Below, one piece after another: positions 8,393 through 17,507 of a stretch of 64,000 nt of DNA. Below the pieces are notes generated by a model, which did not search any database, was not told the origin of the DNA, and saw only the letters and a list, made by a program, of their open reading frames with translations. Numbering within the stretch: the first letter of the stretch is position 1; each line of letters opens with the position of its first letter. The stretch comes from Anaerolineae bacterium (GTDB lineage: Bacteria; Chloroflexota; Anaerolineae; Aggregatilineales; Aggregatilineaceae), in the NCBI GenBank assembly GCA_023382715.1, contig JAHDWP010000005.1, forward strand, positions 79,834-143,833, read 5' to 3'. The translations under genes and the position numbers were made by a program.

Positions 8393-10027
8393 GTGGAACT
8401 GTCAGGCTATCTGCAAATTCTGAAACGGCGCAAGCTGGTGGTCATCGTCACGCTGGTCGCTGCCCTGGTGGTGGCGGTGGCGATCAGCTCGCAGTTGCCC
8501 GCCACGTACAGGGCGACGGCGACGCTGCGCATGCTCACTTCCACGAGCGGTTCCGCGGATTACCTTCAGTACGACGTGCGCTATGCCGAACGGCTGATGA
8601 ACACCTACGCCAACCTGGCGACGAGCCAGCCCGTGCTGGACGAGCTTGCGCAGCAGCTCAACCTCGCTGAAGCGCCCAAAGCAACCGTCTCGATGATCAC
8701 CAATACCGAATTGCTTGAAATCGCCGTCGAAGATAGCGATCCGGAGCTGGCCCGTGATGCGGCCAATACGCTGAGCGCCATTCTGATCGCCGAGGCCAGG
8801 GCGCGCTATGAAGAGCTGAGCAAAGCGACCAGCGACACGCTCAGCGTAGAGCTGGCCCAGAGCCAGACCGATCTGGAGCAGACGCGCCAGGACTACGAAA
8901 CAGCCCTCGGCGCGGACTATCCAGATGCTGAGCAGATTCAGATTCTGCGCGACCTGCTCACGCTCCGAGAAGGGCGCTACACCACCTTGCTGGCGCAATA
9001 TGAGCGGATTCGCGCGCTGGTCGAGTTGCAGGCCCCGTCCATCTCGGTCGTCGAGCCGGCGCGCACGCCCCGGACTCCTTCTCAACCCCAGAAGCCGCTG
9101 ATCCTCGGGCTGGCGGGCCTGCTGGGCCTGTCTGGCGGGCTGGGCCTGGCTTTTCTGCTGGAAGCGCTCGACACGCGCATTTACTCCAAGAGCCAGATTG
9201 TATCCTTGAGCGGCTCCCCTATCCTGGGCGAGATTCCCGCGCTGTCCAGGCAGCGGCGTGCCGGTTTCTTCAGCGACTTTTCCATTCAGCAAGAGGCCGT
9301 CCACCGCCTGAGCGTCAGCCTGTTCCCGCCAGAGGCCATCCGCAATCGCCGGTCTGCGCGACAGGTGCTTCTTGTCACCAGCGCCACGCTGGGCGATGGC
9401 AAGTCCACCGTCACCGCCAACCTCGGGGTGGCTGTAGCGCGTTCGGGCTACAAGACGCTGCTGATTGACGCGGATGCGCGCCGGCCAGCCCTGCACCGGG
9501 TCTTCGGCCTGCCCAACGAGAGCGGCCTCAGCACCATTCTGGCAGGGGAGACAGAAGCCAGGCTGGGGGAGACGATCCATCCCAGCGCGTATAAGCGGCT
9601 GCACGTGCTCACCAGCGGCCCCTGGACGCCCGACTTTTTCGCGCTCCTGGGATCGGCGGCGATGGCCGATCTGCGCCGCACCCTGCTCGAACATTTCGAT
9701 GTCATCCTGATTGACAGCCCGGCATTCCTGGCGGTGGCCGACGGAGCTATCCTCGCTTCCCTGGTGGACAGCGTGCTGCTGGTCTTGCGCCTGGGCCATG
9801 TGCGCCGCGATACCCTGCTGGCCCTGCTTGAGCAGTTGGCGAACCTGGACATCGCGTCAATTGACATCGTGCTGAACTGCACCCCAGGCGGCGATGCTCA
9901 CCGCGATTATCGCCAGAAGACGAAGGCGTCGCCGCGAAGCGTCCAGCGTAAGAAGACAGGCCCTGCTGAGCGGCCCGACGCACAAGACGCAGCCCACCAG
10001 GCGGCGGATGCGCCTGCAGAGGAGTAG
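8393..10027 (+). CDS. Wzz-type chain-length determinant fused to BY-kinase-like ATPase
   Basis: 544 aa, starting at GTG. Residues 1-260 form a Wzz-like domain with TM segments at about 14-33 and 236-257, a periplasmic region with coiled coil around 130-210, and a Pro-rich stretch before TM2 (RTPRTPSQPQKP). Residues 320-510 are a BY-kinase/MinD-like ATPase: Walker A ATLGDGKST (331-339), Walker A' LLIDADARR (356-364), Walker B VILIDSPA. The C-terminal tail has a single Tyr (HRDYRQK) and no tyrosine cluster, so classical autophosphorylation control may be absent. It would set polymer length at the inner membrane with the Wzy at 23934. Confidence 0.9.
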   Translation: MELSGYLQILKRRKLVVIVTLVAALVVAVAISSQLPATYRATATLRMLTSTSGSADYLQYDVRYAERLMNTYANLATSQPVLDELAQQLNLAEAPKATVSMITNTELLEIAVEDSDPELARDAANTLSAILIAEARARYEELSKATSDTLSVELAQSQTDLEQTRQDYETALGADYPDAEQIQILRDLLTLREGRYTTLLAQYERIRALVELQAPSISVVEPARTPRTPSQPQKPLILGLAGLLGLSGGLGLAFLLEALDTRIYSKSQIVSLSGSPILGEIPALSRQRRAGFFSDFSIQQEAVHRLSVSLFPPEAIRNRRSARQVLLVTSATLGDGKSTVTANLGVAVARSGYKTLLIDADARRPALHRVFGLPNESGLSTILAGETEARLGETIHPSAYKRLHVLTSGPWTPDFFALLGSAAMADLRRTLLEHFDVILIDSPAFLAVADGAILASLVDSVLLVLRLGHVRRDTLLALLEQLANLDIASIDIVLNCTPGGDAHRDYRQKTKASPRSVQRKKTGPAERPDAQDAAHQAADAPAEE

Positions 10028-10029
10028 CA

Positions 10030-11034
10030 ATGCCCGACCTATCCGTTGTCCTGATCGCCCGGAACCAGGCGTGGAACGTGGCCCGGCTGGTCGAGTCCGT
10101 CCTCGAACAAACTGCCAGTTGCGCCTCGCGCGAGATCGTGCTGGTCGACTCGGCCTCGGACGACGGCACGGCTAGCCAGGCGGCCCGTTACCCGATCCGG
10201 GTGTATCGCCTCCGCGCGGGGCAACGGCTCACTGCGGCTGCCGGTCGCTATGTGGGGCTGAACAGGACAGCAGGCGACCTGGTCCTGTTCCTCGATGGCG
10301 ATATGGAGCTGTGCCAGGGGTGGCTGGAAAAAGCGGTGGAAGTCTGCGGGCAGCGGCCAGATGTCGCCGTGGTGACCGGGCTGGTGATTGACCGGCCTCT
10401 GCACACAGCGCGCAGCGAGGCGTTTGTGGTGGAGCAGGCCGAGACCCCTGTCCCCCTGGTGGACGTGAAGCACGGTGGCGGCGCGGCCCTTTACCGGCGC
10501 GCGGTGCTCGACGAAGTGGGGGCCTTCAACCCGCATTTCTACTCCGACGAGGAGCCGGAGCTTTGCGTGCGCATTCGCCGGCGCGGCTATCGTATCGTCG
10601 AGCTGGCCTGCCCGGCGGTGTGCCACTACACCGAGCCACACGAGGCGATCTCCACGCTGTTCGCCCGCTGGAAGCGCCGGCTGTACTTCGGCCCTGGCCA
10701 GATTCTCCGCTATCACCTGGGCAGCGGAGTCTTCTGGAGCTACCTTGCCGAGCGCGGCTTTGGCTGTCTGCCTGCCCTGGGCCTGGCGGTTGGTGTCTTG
10801 AGCCTGCTGCTGTCCCTGCTGACCGGGCAATGGGCGTGGCTTGGGTTGTGGGCGCTTGCCCTGGTCGCCGTGGTTTTGCTGATGCTGTACCGCAAGCGCA
10901 GCGTTCACCAGGCGCTTTACACGCTGGTGCGCCGCGCACTGATGATGGCGGGGATGTGGCGCGGATTCCTCATGCGACCCCTGGCCCCGGACGCCTATCC
11001 GGCCCTGGTTGATGAGATCGGGCGCGAAGAGTAG
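10030..11034 (+). CDS. Family 2 glycosyltransferase, membrane-associated
   Basis: 334 aa. GT-A fold: LSVVLIARNQAWNVARLVES at the N-terminus, EIVLVDSASDDGT, and the metal-binding DxD in LFLDGDME (residues 90-97). The acceptor loop has DEEPELCVRIRRRGYRI, equivalent to the usual ED-E-L motif. Two hydrophobic segments after residue 240 would anchor it to the membrane. It begins 2 bp after the preceding stop. Confidence 0.9.
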   Translation: MPDLSVVLIARNQAWNVARLVESVLEQTASCASREIVLVDSASDDGTASQAARYPIRVYRLRAGQRLTAAAGRYVGLNRTAGDLVLFLDGDMELCQGWLEKAVEVCGQRPDVAVVTGLVIDRPLHTARSEAFVVEQAETPVPLVDVKHGGGAALYRRAVLDEVGAFNPHFYSDEEPELCVRIRRRGYRIVELACPAVCHYTEPHEAISTLFARWKRRLYFGPGQILRYHLGSGVFWSYLAERGFGCLPALGLAVGVLSLLLSLLTGQWAWLGLWALALVAVVLLMLYRKRSVHQALYTLVRRALMMAGMWRGFLMRPLAPDAYPALVDEIGREE

Positions 11035-11044
11035 AGAGAGGGTC

Positions 11045-12205
11045 ATGGAAACTCGCCTTGCCGTCCCCCTGCGCCTTCACAAGCACCTCGCTGCCGCGCA
11101 TTGGCGGGATCACAGGCTGCTTGGGCCTGATCCAGGGCTGCGCCTGAACTCGCGCGTATTCCGCTTCGTCAAGAGCGCCCTGAGCTGGCTGCCCTGGTCG
11201 GACGATGTGTGCTTCATCCAGGCGCAGGCCTATTGGGTGCTGGACAACTGGGCCTTGCTTGAGTTGACCGGCGAGGAACGATACGGCGAGATCGCCCGCG
11301 CGTGCTCGGACTCGATCATGGCGCAGCAGCGCCCGGACGGGGGGTGGGATTACCCGGTGCGCGCCTGGAAGGGGCGCACGGCCACTGTCGAGGGCATCTG
11401 GGGGGCCACTGGCCTGCTGGCGAGCTTCCGCCACAGCGGGGAGACGAAATACCTGGATGCCGCGCTGAAGTGGCACAGCTACCTGGAAGATCAGATCGGC
11501 TACCTGGAAGAGGGCGATCAGATCGCGGTCAACTACTTTGCGAACGATCGCCGGGCGCGCGTCCCGAATAATTCTGCCCTGCTGCTGCGCTTTCTGGCGG
11601 ACCTGGCCCAGACGACCGGCGACGCGACCTATCTGGCGCGGTGTCCGGGCCTGGTGGCCTTTATGCGCGCCGTCCAGATGCCCAGCGGCGAGATTCCCTA
11701 CGCGGTCAGCGGCCTTGAGAAGGAGGAGCGCATCCACTTCCAGTGCTACCAGTACAATGCGTTCCAGGCGTTGCACATCATGCACTATTATGACTTCACG
11801 TCCGACCCTGCGGCGCTGGCGATCATCCGCTCAATTGTCGGCTTTGTCGCCAGCGGCCTCGCCGAGGACGGGCGCGCGTACTACGACTGCTCGCATTCCC
11901 GGCGCACAGTGATCTACCACACCGCTGCCCTGGCTGCCATGTTCGCCAGGGCGGGGCAGATGGGCCTGGGCGACTATGCGCCGCTGGCAGAGCGGGCGCT
12001 GGCCTATGTGCTGCGCGCGCAGCGGCCCGCTGGCAGTTTCCCCCATTCACGGGGGGATTACGGCTTCCTGCGCGACGATCGGTCCTATCCGCGCTATCTG
12101 GCGATGATCCTGTATCACCTGCTCGCGATCATGGCCCCGCCGCCAGCGGCACCCGCGCGGGCAGAGGTCGCCGGGCAGGGCGAGCGCCGGGAGGGGGAAC
12201 GCTGA
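11045..12205 (+). CDS. Alpha/alpha-toroid protein, possible polysaccharide-active enzyme
   Basis: 386 aa. It has repeated helical-hairpin signatures of (alpha/alpha)n toroids (QRPDGGWDYPVRAWKG, GATGLLASFRHSGETKYLDAA, RAQRPAGSFPHSRGDYG). Such folds occur in terpene cyclases, glucuronyl epimerases and unsaturated-glucuronyl hydrolases. No signal peptide is seen, so it should be cytoplasmic. Start at ATG 11045 follows GAGAGAGG; the upstream ATG at 11009 lies inside the previous gene. The enzymatic role is unassigned. Confidence 0.7.
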   Translation: METRLAVPLRLHKHLAAAHWRDHRLLGPDPGLRLNSRVFRFVKSALSWLPWSDDVCFIQAQAYWVLDNWALLELTGEERYGEIARACSDSIMAQQRPDGGWDYPVRAWKGRTATVEGIWGATGLLASFRHSGETKYLDAALKWHSYLEDQIGYLEEGDQIAVNYFANDRRARVPNNSALLLRFLADLAQTTGDATYLARCPGLVAFMRAVQMPSGEIPYAVSGLEKEERIHFQCYQYNAFQALHIMHYYDFTSDPAALAIIRSIVGFVASGLAEDGRAYYDCSHSRRTVIYHTAALAAMFARAGQMGLGDYAPLAERALAYVLRAQRPAGSFPHSRGDYGFLRDDRSYPRYLAMILYHLLAIMAPPPAAPARAEVAGQGERREGER

Positions 12206-13179
12206 TGCGCGTGCTGATGGTCACGCTGCCGCTGCCCACCTCGGCGGCGCCGAACTCGATGTCTCCGCTGCTGCACCAGATCAACTCTCTGCGCGCCCTG
12301 GGGATCGAGATCGGTGTGTGCGAGGTTGTGGGGACGCGCAAGCTCAAGTACGCGCTGGCCGCGCCGGGTTTCCGGGCGAAAGCGCCCGCCTACGATCTGA
12401 TCCACGCCCATTTTGGCCACTGTGGCTGGCTGGCCCGCAGCCAGTTTCGGCGGCCTGTCGTGGTGTCCTTCATGGGATCGGATCTGCTGGGAACACCGCG
12501 GGCAGGAGGGCACGTCCCCTGGCTCAGCAGGCTGGTCGTGCGGGCCAATAAGCGGCTGGCCCGCCTGGTGCAGGGGGTGATCGTCAAGTCGGAGGAGATG
12601 GCGCGAGTGGTGGCTTCTGTGCAGGCCCACGTGATCCCGAACGGCGTGGACTTGCAGCTATTCCAGCCGATGGACCCGGCAGAAGCCAGGGCGGCCCTCG
12701 GCTTTGACCCGCACAAGCGCTACGTGCTGTTCCCAGGCCACCCGCTGAACCCGCGCAAGGCGTTTCCGGTGGCCCAGGCCGCCGTTGCGATCGCCGCGCA
12801 GCGCGCAGGAGAAGACATCGAGCTGGTGACGCTTTACCCGACGCCGCCGGACAAAGTGCCGCTGGTGATGAACGCCTGCGATGTCGAGCTGCTCACCTCC
12901 TACATCGAAGGATCGCCGAACGTTGTCAAGGAGGCGATGGCCTGCAACCTCCCGGTGGTCACGGTCAACACGGGGGATGTGGCGGAGCTGCTGGCCGGCG
13001 TCGAGGGGTGTCGTATCTGCCCGCGCACACCCGAGGCGCTGGCCGAGGGCGTGCTCGCGCTGCTGGCCGAGGGCGGGCGCAGCAACGGGCGTGAAATGCT
13101 GCAACGCAAGCGGCTGGACCTGGCAAGTGTGGCCGAGCGTATTCGCGGAGTCTATGAGGGTGTGCTGAATGGGCGCTAG
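12205..13179 (+). CDS. Family 4 glycosyltransferase
   Basis: 324 aa. GT-B retaining glycosyltransferase: N-terminal acceptor half with DLIHAHFGHCGWLA and VVSFMGSD; IPNGVDLQLFQPMDP at the domain junction; C-terminal donor half with the E-x7-E type motif EGSPNVVKEAMACNLPVV. The start overlaps the previous stop by one base (TGATG), so the two are translationally coupled. Confidence 0.9.
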   Translation: MRVLMVTLPLPTSAAPNSMSPLLHQINSLRALGIEIGVCEVVGTRKLKYALAAPGFRAKAPAYDLIHAHFGHCGWLARSQFRRPVVVSFMGSDLLGTPRAGGHVPWLSRLVVRANKRLARLVQGVIVKSEEMARVVASVQAHVIPNGVDLQLFQPMDPAEARAALGFDPHKRYVLFPGHPLNPRKAFPVAQAAVAIAAQRAGEDIELVTLYPTPPDKVPLVMNACDVELLTSYIEGSPNVVKEAMACNLPVVTVNTGDVAELLAGVEGCRICPRTPEALAEGVLALLAEGGRSNGREMLQRKRLDLASVAERIRGVYEGVLNGR

Positions 13180-13212
13180 ATGAGGGAGCAAGCGCCATGC
13201 TGAATGGCGGAG

Positions 13213-13260
13213 TGCGAATTGCGACTTGTCAAAACTGCGATCCGAAGTCTGCAATTCGCA
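13213..13260 (+). repeat. Inverted repeat TGCGAATTGC / GCAATTCGCA
   Basis: Perfect 10-bp arms (13213-13222 and 13251-13260) around a 28-bp loop, in the gap after a glycosyltransferase. Confidence 0.7.
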
Positions 13261-13288
13261 ATCGCTTAGCGGGCCGAAGCCTCAGAGA

Positions 13289-13571
13289 GTGTGTGGTAAG
13301 CTCCCCCTCATCCCCCGACCCCTTCTCCCTCCAGGGGGAGAAGGGGAGCAAAGCGCGGGATTTCCCCTCCCCCGCAAGGAGGAAGGGACTTGGCGGGGAT
13401 GCTTTTCTCCCTTCCCCCGCAAGGAGGAAGGGACTTAGCGGGATGCTCTTCTCCCCTCCCCCGCAAGGAGGAAGGGACTTAGCGGGGATGCTCTTCTCCC
13501 TTCCCCCCTCGTGGGGGAAGGGCCGGGGATGGGGGGCAAAGGCAGGCGCACGACTCCTCAAACGGTCTCTT
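13289..13571 (+). repeat. Expanded GC-rich repeat with tandem 44-45 bp units
   Basis: The left part matches the dispersed repeat only loosely. From about 13353 to 13483 there are three tandem units of 44-45 bp, each containing CCCCCGCAAGGAGGAAGGGA. The right end has the MITE-like terminal sequence CGACTCCTCAAACGGTCTCT, just before the next gene. It fills most of the 400-bp gap 13180-13585; I see no gene there. Confidence 0.75.
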
Positions 13572-13585
13572 ATGGAACTGGCCTT

Positions 13586-14851
13586 ATGACGAACCCGGCT
13601 GATCTCAAAGTATGCATGATCGTCCACCAGTACTACTACTACGATGGGCGTGTCCGAGCTTATGCCGAGGCCCTGGTGAAAGCGGGCGCTAAGGTGGACG
13701 TGCTGTGCGTCAGCGCCCCCCGGCACGCTGCTGCCCCACCCCTGGAAGGCTTGCGAGTGTTCACGATCCCGGTGAGCCGGGCCTACAGCGGGCCGGGCAG
13801 CTACGTGGTGGAATATGCACTGGCCCTCCTTTTCTACACCATCCGGCTGCTGGCTCTTTACACACGCCAGCGCTACCCGATCATTCACGTGCACAACATG
13901 CCGGACTTTCTGATCTTCGCGGCGCTGATTCCCCGGCTGCTGGGCGCGAAGCTGGTGCTGGACATCCATGACCCAACGCCGGAATTCACCATGTCCAAAT
14001 ACTCAAAGCCGGCGACTTCCAGGCTGGTGCGCGCGATGTGCTGGCAGGAACGCCTGTCGGCGCGGCTGGCCCACGCCATCATTACCGCCAACCCCATTTT
14101 CAAGGAGCGCCTGGTGAGCCGGGGGCTACCCCCCAGCGCGATCACCGTGATTGGCAATGAGGTGGACACGAAGATATTCGACCGCCAGCGGTACGAGCAC
14201 GAGCGCCTCCTGCGCGATCGGCGTTTTGTGCTGATCTACGCCGGGACGATTGCGCCCCGCTACGGCCTTGATGTGGCGGTCAGCGCGCTGCCGCTCCTCG
14301 TCGAGCGGATTCCTGGGATACGGCTCCAGATCATCGGCAAGCAGACCACCTACTCCGAGGAGCTGTCTGCGCGCGCCGGACAGCTTGGGGTTTTGAGCCA
14401 TCTGGAGCTGGTGCCGGCCATCCCCCTGGACGCGGTGCCGCGCCGCCTGGCCCAGGCGGACATTGGCATCTACACGGCCATCTCGGACCCGCACATGGAC
14501 GTGGCGGTGCCCACCAAGGTGCTCGAATACGCCTTCATGGGGCTGCCGGTCGTGGCCTCCCGGCTGCGCGTGCTTGAGGAAGGCTTTTCCCCGAAGGCGC
14601 TGCTGCTCTTCGAGCCGGGCCGCGCCGAGGAGTTCGCACAGCACATTCTCGCGCTGTACGAGCACCCCGCCCGCCGCACTCAGCTCGTCCAGGAGATGGA
14701 TCGGACGTTTGTCGAGGCTCAGCGCCGGCAGCAGCAGCAGCAGAGCTACTTCGCCTTGCTGAACACCCTGCTCAGCGCACAGGAGACCCGGCTGCCCGTT
14801 GCGGTGGGGGATCGGGTAGACGATGCACACAGGAGAGCACTTGATGATTGA
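13586..14851 (+). CDS. Family 4 glycosyltransferase
   Basis: 421 aa. GT-B fold: N-terminal VCMIVHQYYYYDGRVRAYAE, IIHVHNMPDFLIFAALIPRL, LVLDIHDPTPEF. The C-terminal donor domain includes LIYAGTIAPRYGLDVAVSAL and PTKVLEYAFMGLPVVASRL. It resembles glycosyltransferases that build exopolysaccharide repeat units. ATG 13586 is used; a longer frame to 13511 would be translated from the repeat. The 3' end overlaps the next gene by 8 bp. Confidence 0.9.
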   Translation: MTNPADLKVCMIVHQYYYYDGRVRAYAEALVKAGAKVDVLCVSAPRHAAAPPLEGLRVFTIPVSRAYSGPGSYVVEYALALLFYTIRLLALYTRQRYPIIHVHNMPDFLIFAALIPRLLGAKLVLDIHDPTPEFTMSKYSKPATSRLVRAMCWQERLSARLAHAIITANPIFKERLVSRGLPPSAITVIGNEVDTKIFDRQRYEHERLLRDRRFVLIYAGTIAPRYGLDVAVSALPLLVERIPGIRLQIIGKQTTYSEELSARAGQLGVLSHLELVPAIPLDAVPRRLAQADIGIYTAISDPHMDVAVPTKVLEYAFMGLPVVASRLRVLEEGFSPKALLLFEPGRAEEFAQHILALYEHPARRTQLVQEMDRTFVEAQRRQQQQQSYFALLNTLLSAQETRLPVAVGDRVDDAHRRALDD

Positions 14852-17432
14852 GGCGCGAGTCGGCAGCAAGGCCGCTCAGCGGGTGGTGATCCTGGTTGTG
14901 GCGCTGGCCGTGATGGGCCTGGGGGTTGCAGGAGGCTCTGACCACGCTGCGGGGTCTGCCTCCTCTCCGTTTGGAGCGATCAGCGGGCACCCTCGCCTGT
15001 TCTTCACCGCTGGGGACCTCCCGGCCCTGCGAGCGCGGGCGCTCACCACCCACGAGAGCATCTGGGCACCGATTCGGGCCTTTGCAGACAAGCAGCTTGG
15101 CACCCAGCCCCCCGCCGCCAGCCCACCGGACGAAGGTCTGCGGTTCTACCGCAACTCCGGCAACGGGCTGGTCGCGCTGGCGTTCGTCTGTGCGATTACT
15201 GCGGAAGACCCGTACTGCGATCTCGCCAAGACCTATCTCCTCACCTATGCCGGCTGGGAGCAATGGGGCGAGCGGAATCAGCGAGACCTGAGTCTGGCCC
15301 ACATGCTGTATGGCAGCGCGCTGGCCTACGACTGGCTGTATGACCGCCTGTCTCCCGACGAGCAGGCCGTCGTCCGCGAAAGCCTGGCCAAATGGGCGCA
15401 GCGCATGTACGAGGCGAGCACGCAGCGCAACGAGTTTGGCTGGCGCAACTGGTGGCACAAGTCGTATCTGCAAAATCACTACTGGGTGAACAACAGCGCG
15501 CTGGGCATGGCCGGGCTGGCTTTGGTCAACGATGGTTTCCTGGTGGCCAAATGTACCATCTTCCCCGCCGGTGATACGGCGGTGAATATCCGGGCCTGGA
15601 GCAGCACGACATCTGACGTCACGGGGACGCTTGCGCCCGGACAAGCTGCAGAGGCTATCGGGCAGGTGGAGGGCGCGGATGAGCGCGTCTGGTGGCACCT
15701 GGCCGAAGGGGGGTGGGTGCGGGCGGATGTGGTTCGCGGGGCCGAAGATTGTCAGGCTGGCCCGCTGGATCCGCAATTATGGATCAGGCAGGCCCAGGAC
15801 CGGCTGGCAATAGGCCAGTTGTTTCTGGAGGGCATTGCGGACGGAAGCTGGCACGAAGGGTTCAACTACCAGGGTTACCTGCTGACCATGTCGCTGCCGT
15901 TCTGGATCGCCATGAGAGACCTGGCGGGCATTGACCTGCTGCCGCATACATACCTGCGCAACTACACCTACTGGTGGCTGTACAATTATCTCCCTGAGGC
16001 CTCAGGGGTTCTCCTGTCCTTTGGCAACCTGGACGCGGGCTGGGTCAACAATCGCCCGCTCTACAGCGTGCTGCGCTTCAACGCCCAGGAATATGGCGAC
16101 GGCCACGCCGAATGGCTGGCCGGGCAGCTCATCACCACATTGGGCCGGGACAGCAATGTCTATACCGCTCCCTGGTACGTCTTTGAGTACCTGACCTACG
16201 ACCCCACGATCGCGCCTCAGCCCCCCGCCGATCTGCCCGGTTCTCGCACATTCCCCGATCTCTCTGCTGTCATCTGGCGCACGGGCTGGGCCGCCGACGA
16301 CCTGATCTTCGGGCTGAAAACGGGCGCGCATGGCGGGCAGTTCGCTTTCAGCACGTTTATCGAGGGAGAAGATCCCTGGGAGACCCCCTGCAAGGAGACA
16401 CACTGCCAGCTCAATGTTGGGCATGATCACGATGACACCAACAGCTTCTACATCTACCAGAATGGCTGGCTGGCCCCAGAGGACTCCGAAGTAGGCCGCC
16501 ACGATACTCCTTATCACAACACGCTGCTGATTGATGGCGAGGGGCAGTATCGCCCGCCATCCGACCGTAGCTGGCGCTTCCCGGAAGATTTCGCTGACTC
16601 GGCGGGGTTCCTGGAAGCGACCGCCGACGCAACACACTTCAATTTCCTGGCCGCCGATGCGACGCAGCGTTACAGCGAAATCGAGGGGCTGCGGAACGTA
16701 ACCAGATACGTGCTGTTCATCCGCCCCGACTACCTGGTGCTGTTCGACCGCGTTGAGGCCGATGCCCCGCACCAGGTGGACTGGGTCGCGCATCTGCCGG
16801 GCGGCGCTTCGGTGGAAGAGGCGTGGATACGGGGCAACGGAGAGGACGGCCAGGTGCTCGGCATTGGGTTTGCGGCACCGCAGCCTTTCGTGGCGACCAC
16901 CGGGGCCGACGCCATCCCCTACGTCCAGGTTCGCCCTGAGTCGCCTTCAGATTCAGTTCTTTTCGCCAGTGTTCTGTACCCTACAGACAGCGAGGGGTGG
17001 GATGACCGCCCGGCGTTCACGCTGCTGGACAGAACGCCTGAGGCAGCCGTCCTGCGCCTGCTGCCCCAGGATGCCAGCCAGCGGGTCATAGACGTAGTGC
17101 TGGCTTTCGACCAGCCCCAGTCGCCCATTGAGATTGGCCCCTACCGCTTCGACGGGCGCACTGCGGTTGTCACCTGGGGGCCAGGCAATACGCTGGAGAA
17201 GCTGTTTATCTATGGCGGCACGTCCCTGATGGACACCACTGCCGGCGAGCGGACGCTGATCGAGGGCCTGGACGCGGGCACTGTCTTTGAAGCGATCTTC
17301 GGCGGCAGCGCGGTTTCAGTGTCTGGCGACCTGTCTGGAGAAGTGACGCTTTTCGCCCCCGCAGCGCAGGAAGTGACGCTGAACGGACGTCCGCATTCGT
17401 TCTCCAGATCGGGGTCTGACATTGTTTTCTGA
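14844..17432 (+). CDS. Secreted heparinase II/III-like polysaccharide lyase with embedded SH3-like domain
   Basis: 862 aa. An N-terminal signal or anchor (VVILVVALAVMGLGVAGG) precedes an (alpha/alpha) toroid (HPRLFFTAGDLPALR to about residue 480), then a heparinase II/III-like beta-sandwich with GHDHDDTNSFYIYQNGWL and HNTLLIDGEG. An insertion at about residues 237-303 looks like an SH3b module (VNIRAWSSTTSDVTGTL, WWHLAEGGWVRADVV). It may trim or release the polymer made by the cluster; activity is inferred from fold only. ATG 14844 has AGGAG 8 bases upstream; an in-frame ATG lies at 14823. Confidence 0.8.
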   Translation: MIEARVGSKAAQRVVILVVALAVMGLGVAGGSDHAAGSASSPFGAISGHPRLFFTAGDLPALRARALTTHESIWAPIRAFADKQLGTQPPAASPPDEGLRFYRNSGNGLVALAFVCAITAEDPYCDLAKTYLLTYAGWEQWGERNQRDLSLAHMLYGSALAYDWLYDRLSPDEQAVVRESLAKWAQRMYEASTQRNEFGWRNWWHKSYLQNHYWVNNSALGMAGLALVNDGFLVAKCTIFPAGDTAVNIRAWSSTTSDVTGTLAPGQAAEAIGQVEGADERVWWHLAEGGWVRADVVRGAEDCQAGPLDPQLWIRQAQDRLAIGQLFLEGIADGSWHEGFNYQGYLLTMSLPFWIAMRDLAGIDLLPHTYLRNYTYWWLYNYLPEASGVLLSFGNLDAGWVNNRPLYSVLRFNAQEYGDGHAEWLAGQLITTLGRDSNVYTAPWYVFEYLTYDPTIAPQPPADLPGSRTFPDLSAVIWRTGWAADDLIFGLKTGAHGGQFAFSTFIEGEDPWETPCKETHCQLNVGHDHDDTNSFYIYQNGWLAPEDSEVGRHDTPYHNTLLIDGEGQYRPPSDRSWRFPEDFADSAGFLEATADATHFNFLAADATQRYSEIEGLRNVTRYVLFIRPDYLVLFDRVEADAPHQVDWVAHLPGGASVEEAWIRGNGEDGQVLGIGFAAPQPFVATTGADAIPYVQVRPESPSDSVLFASVLYPTDSEGWDDRPAFTLLDRTPEAAVLRLLPQDASQRVIDVVLAFDQPQSPIEIGPYRFDGRTAVVTWGPGNTLEKLFIYGGTSLMDTTAGERTLIEGLDAGTVFEAIFGGSAVSVSGDLSGEVTLFAPAAQEVTLNGRPHSFSRSGSDIVF

Positions 17433-17507
17433 TCGGCGTGGGGCGCGCTCTTTGGGGCGGCGAGCGCTGAAACGCCGCTGGATTTGGGCGGAGGAAAGGT
17501 GGACAGC

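Noticed and set aside
13353-13483. CRISPR array
   Set aside because: The units are contiguous tandem copies without unique spacers and are part of a dispersed repeat.
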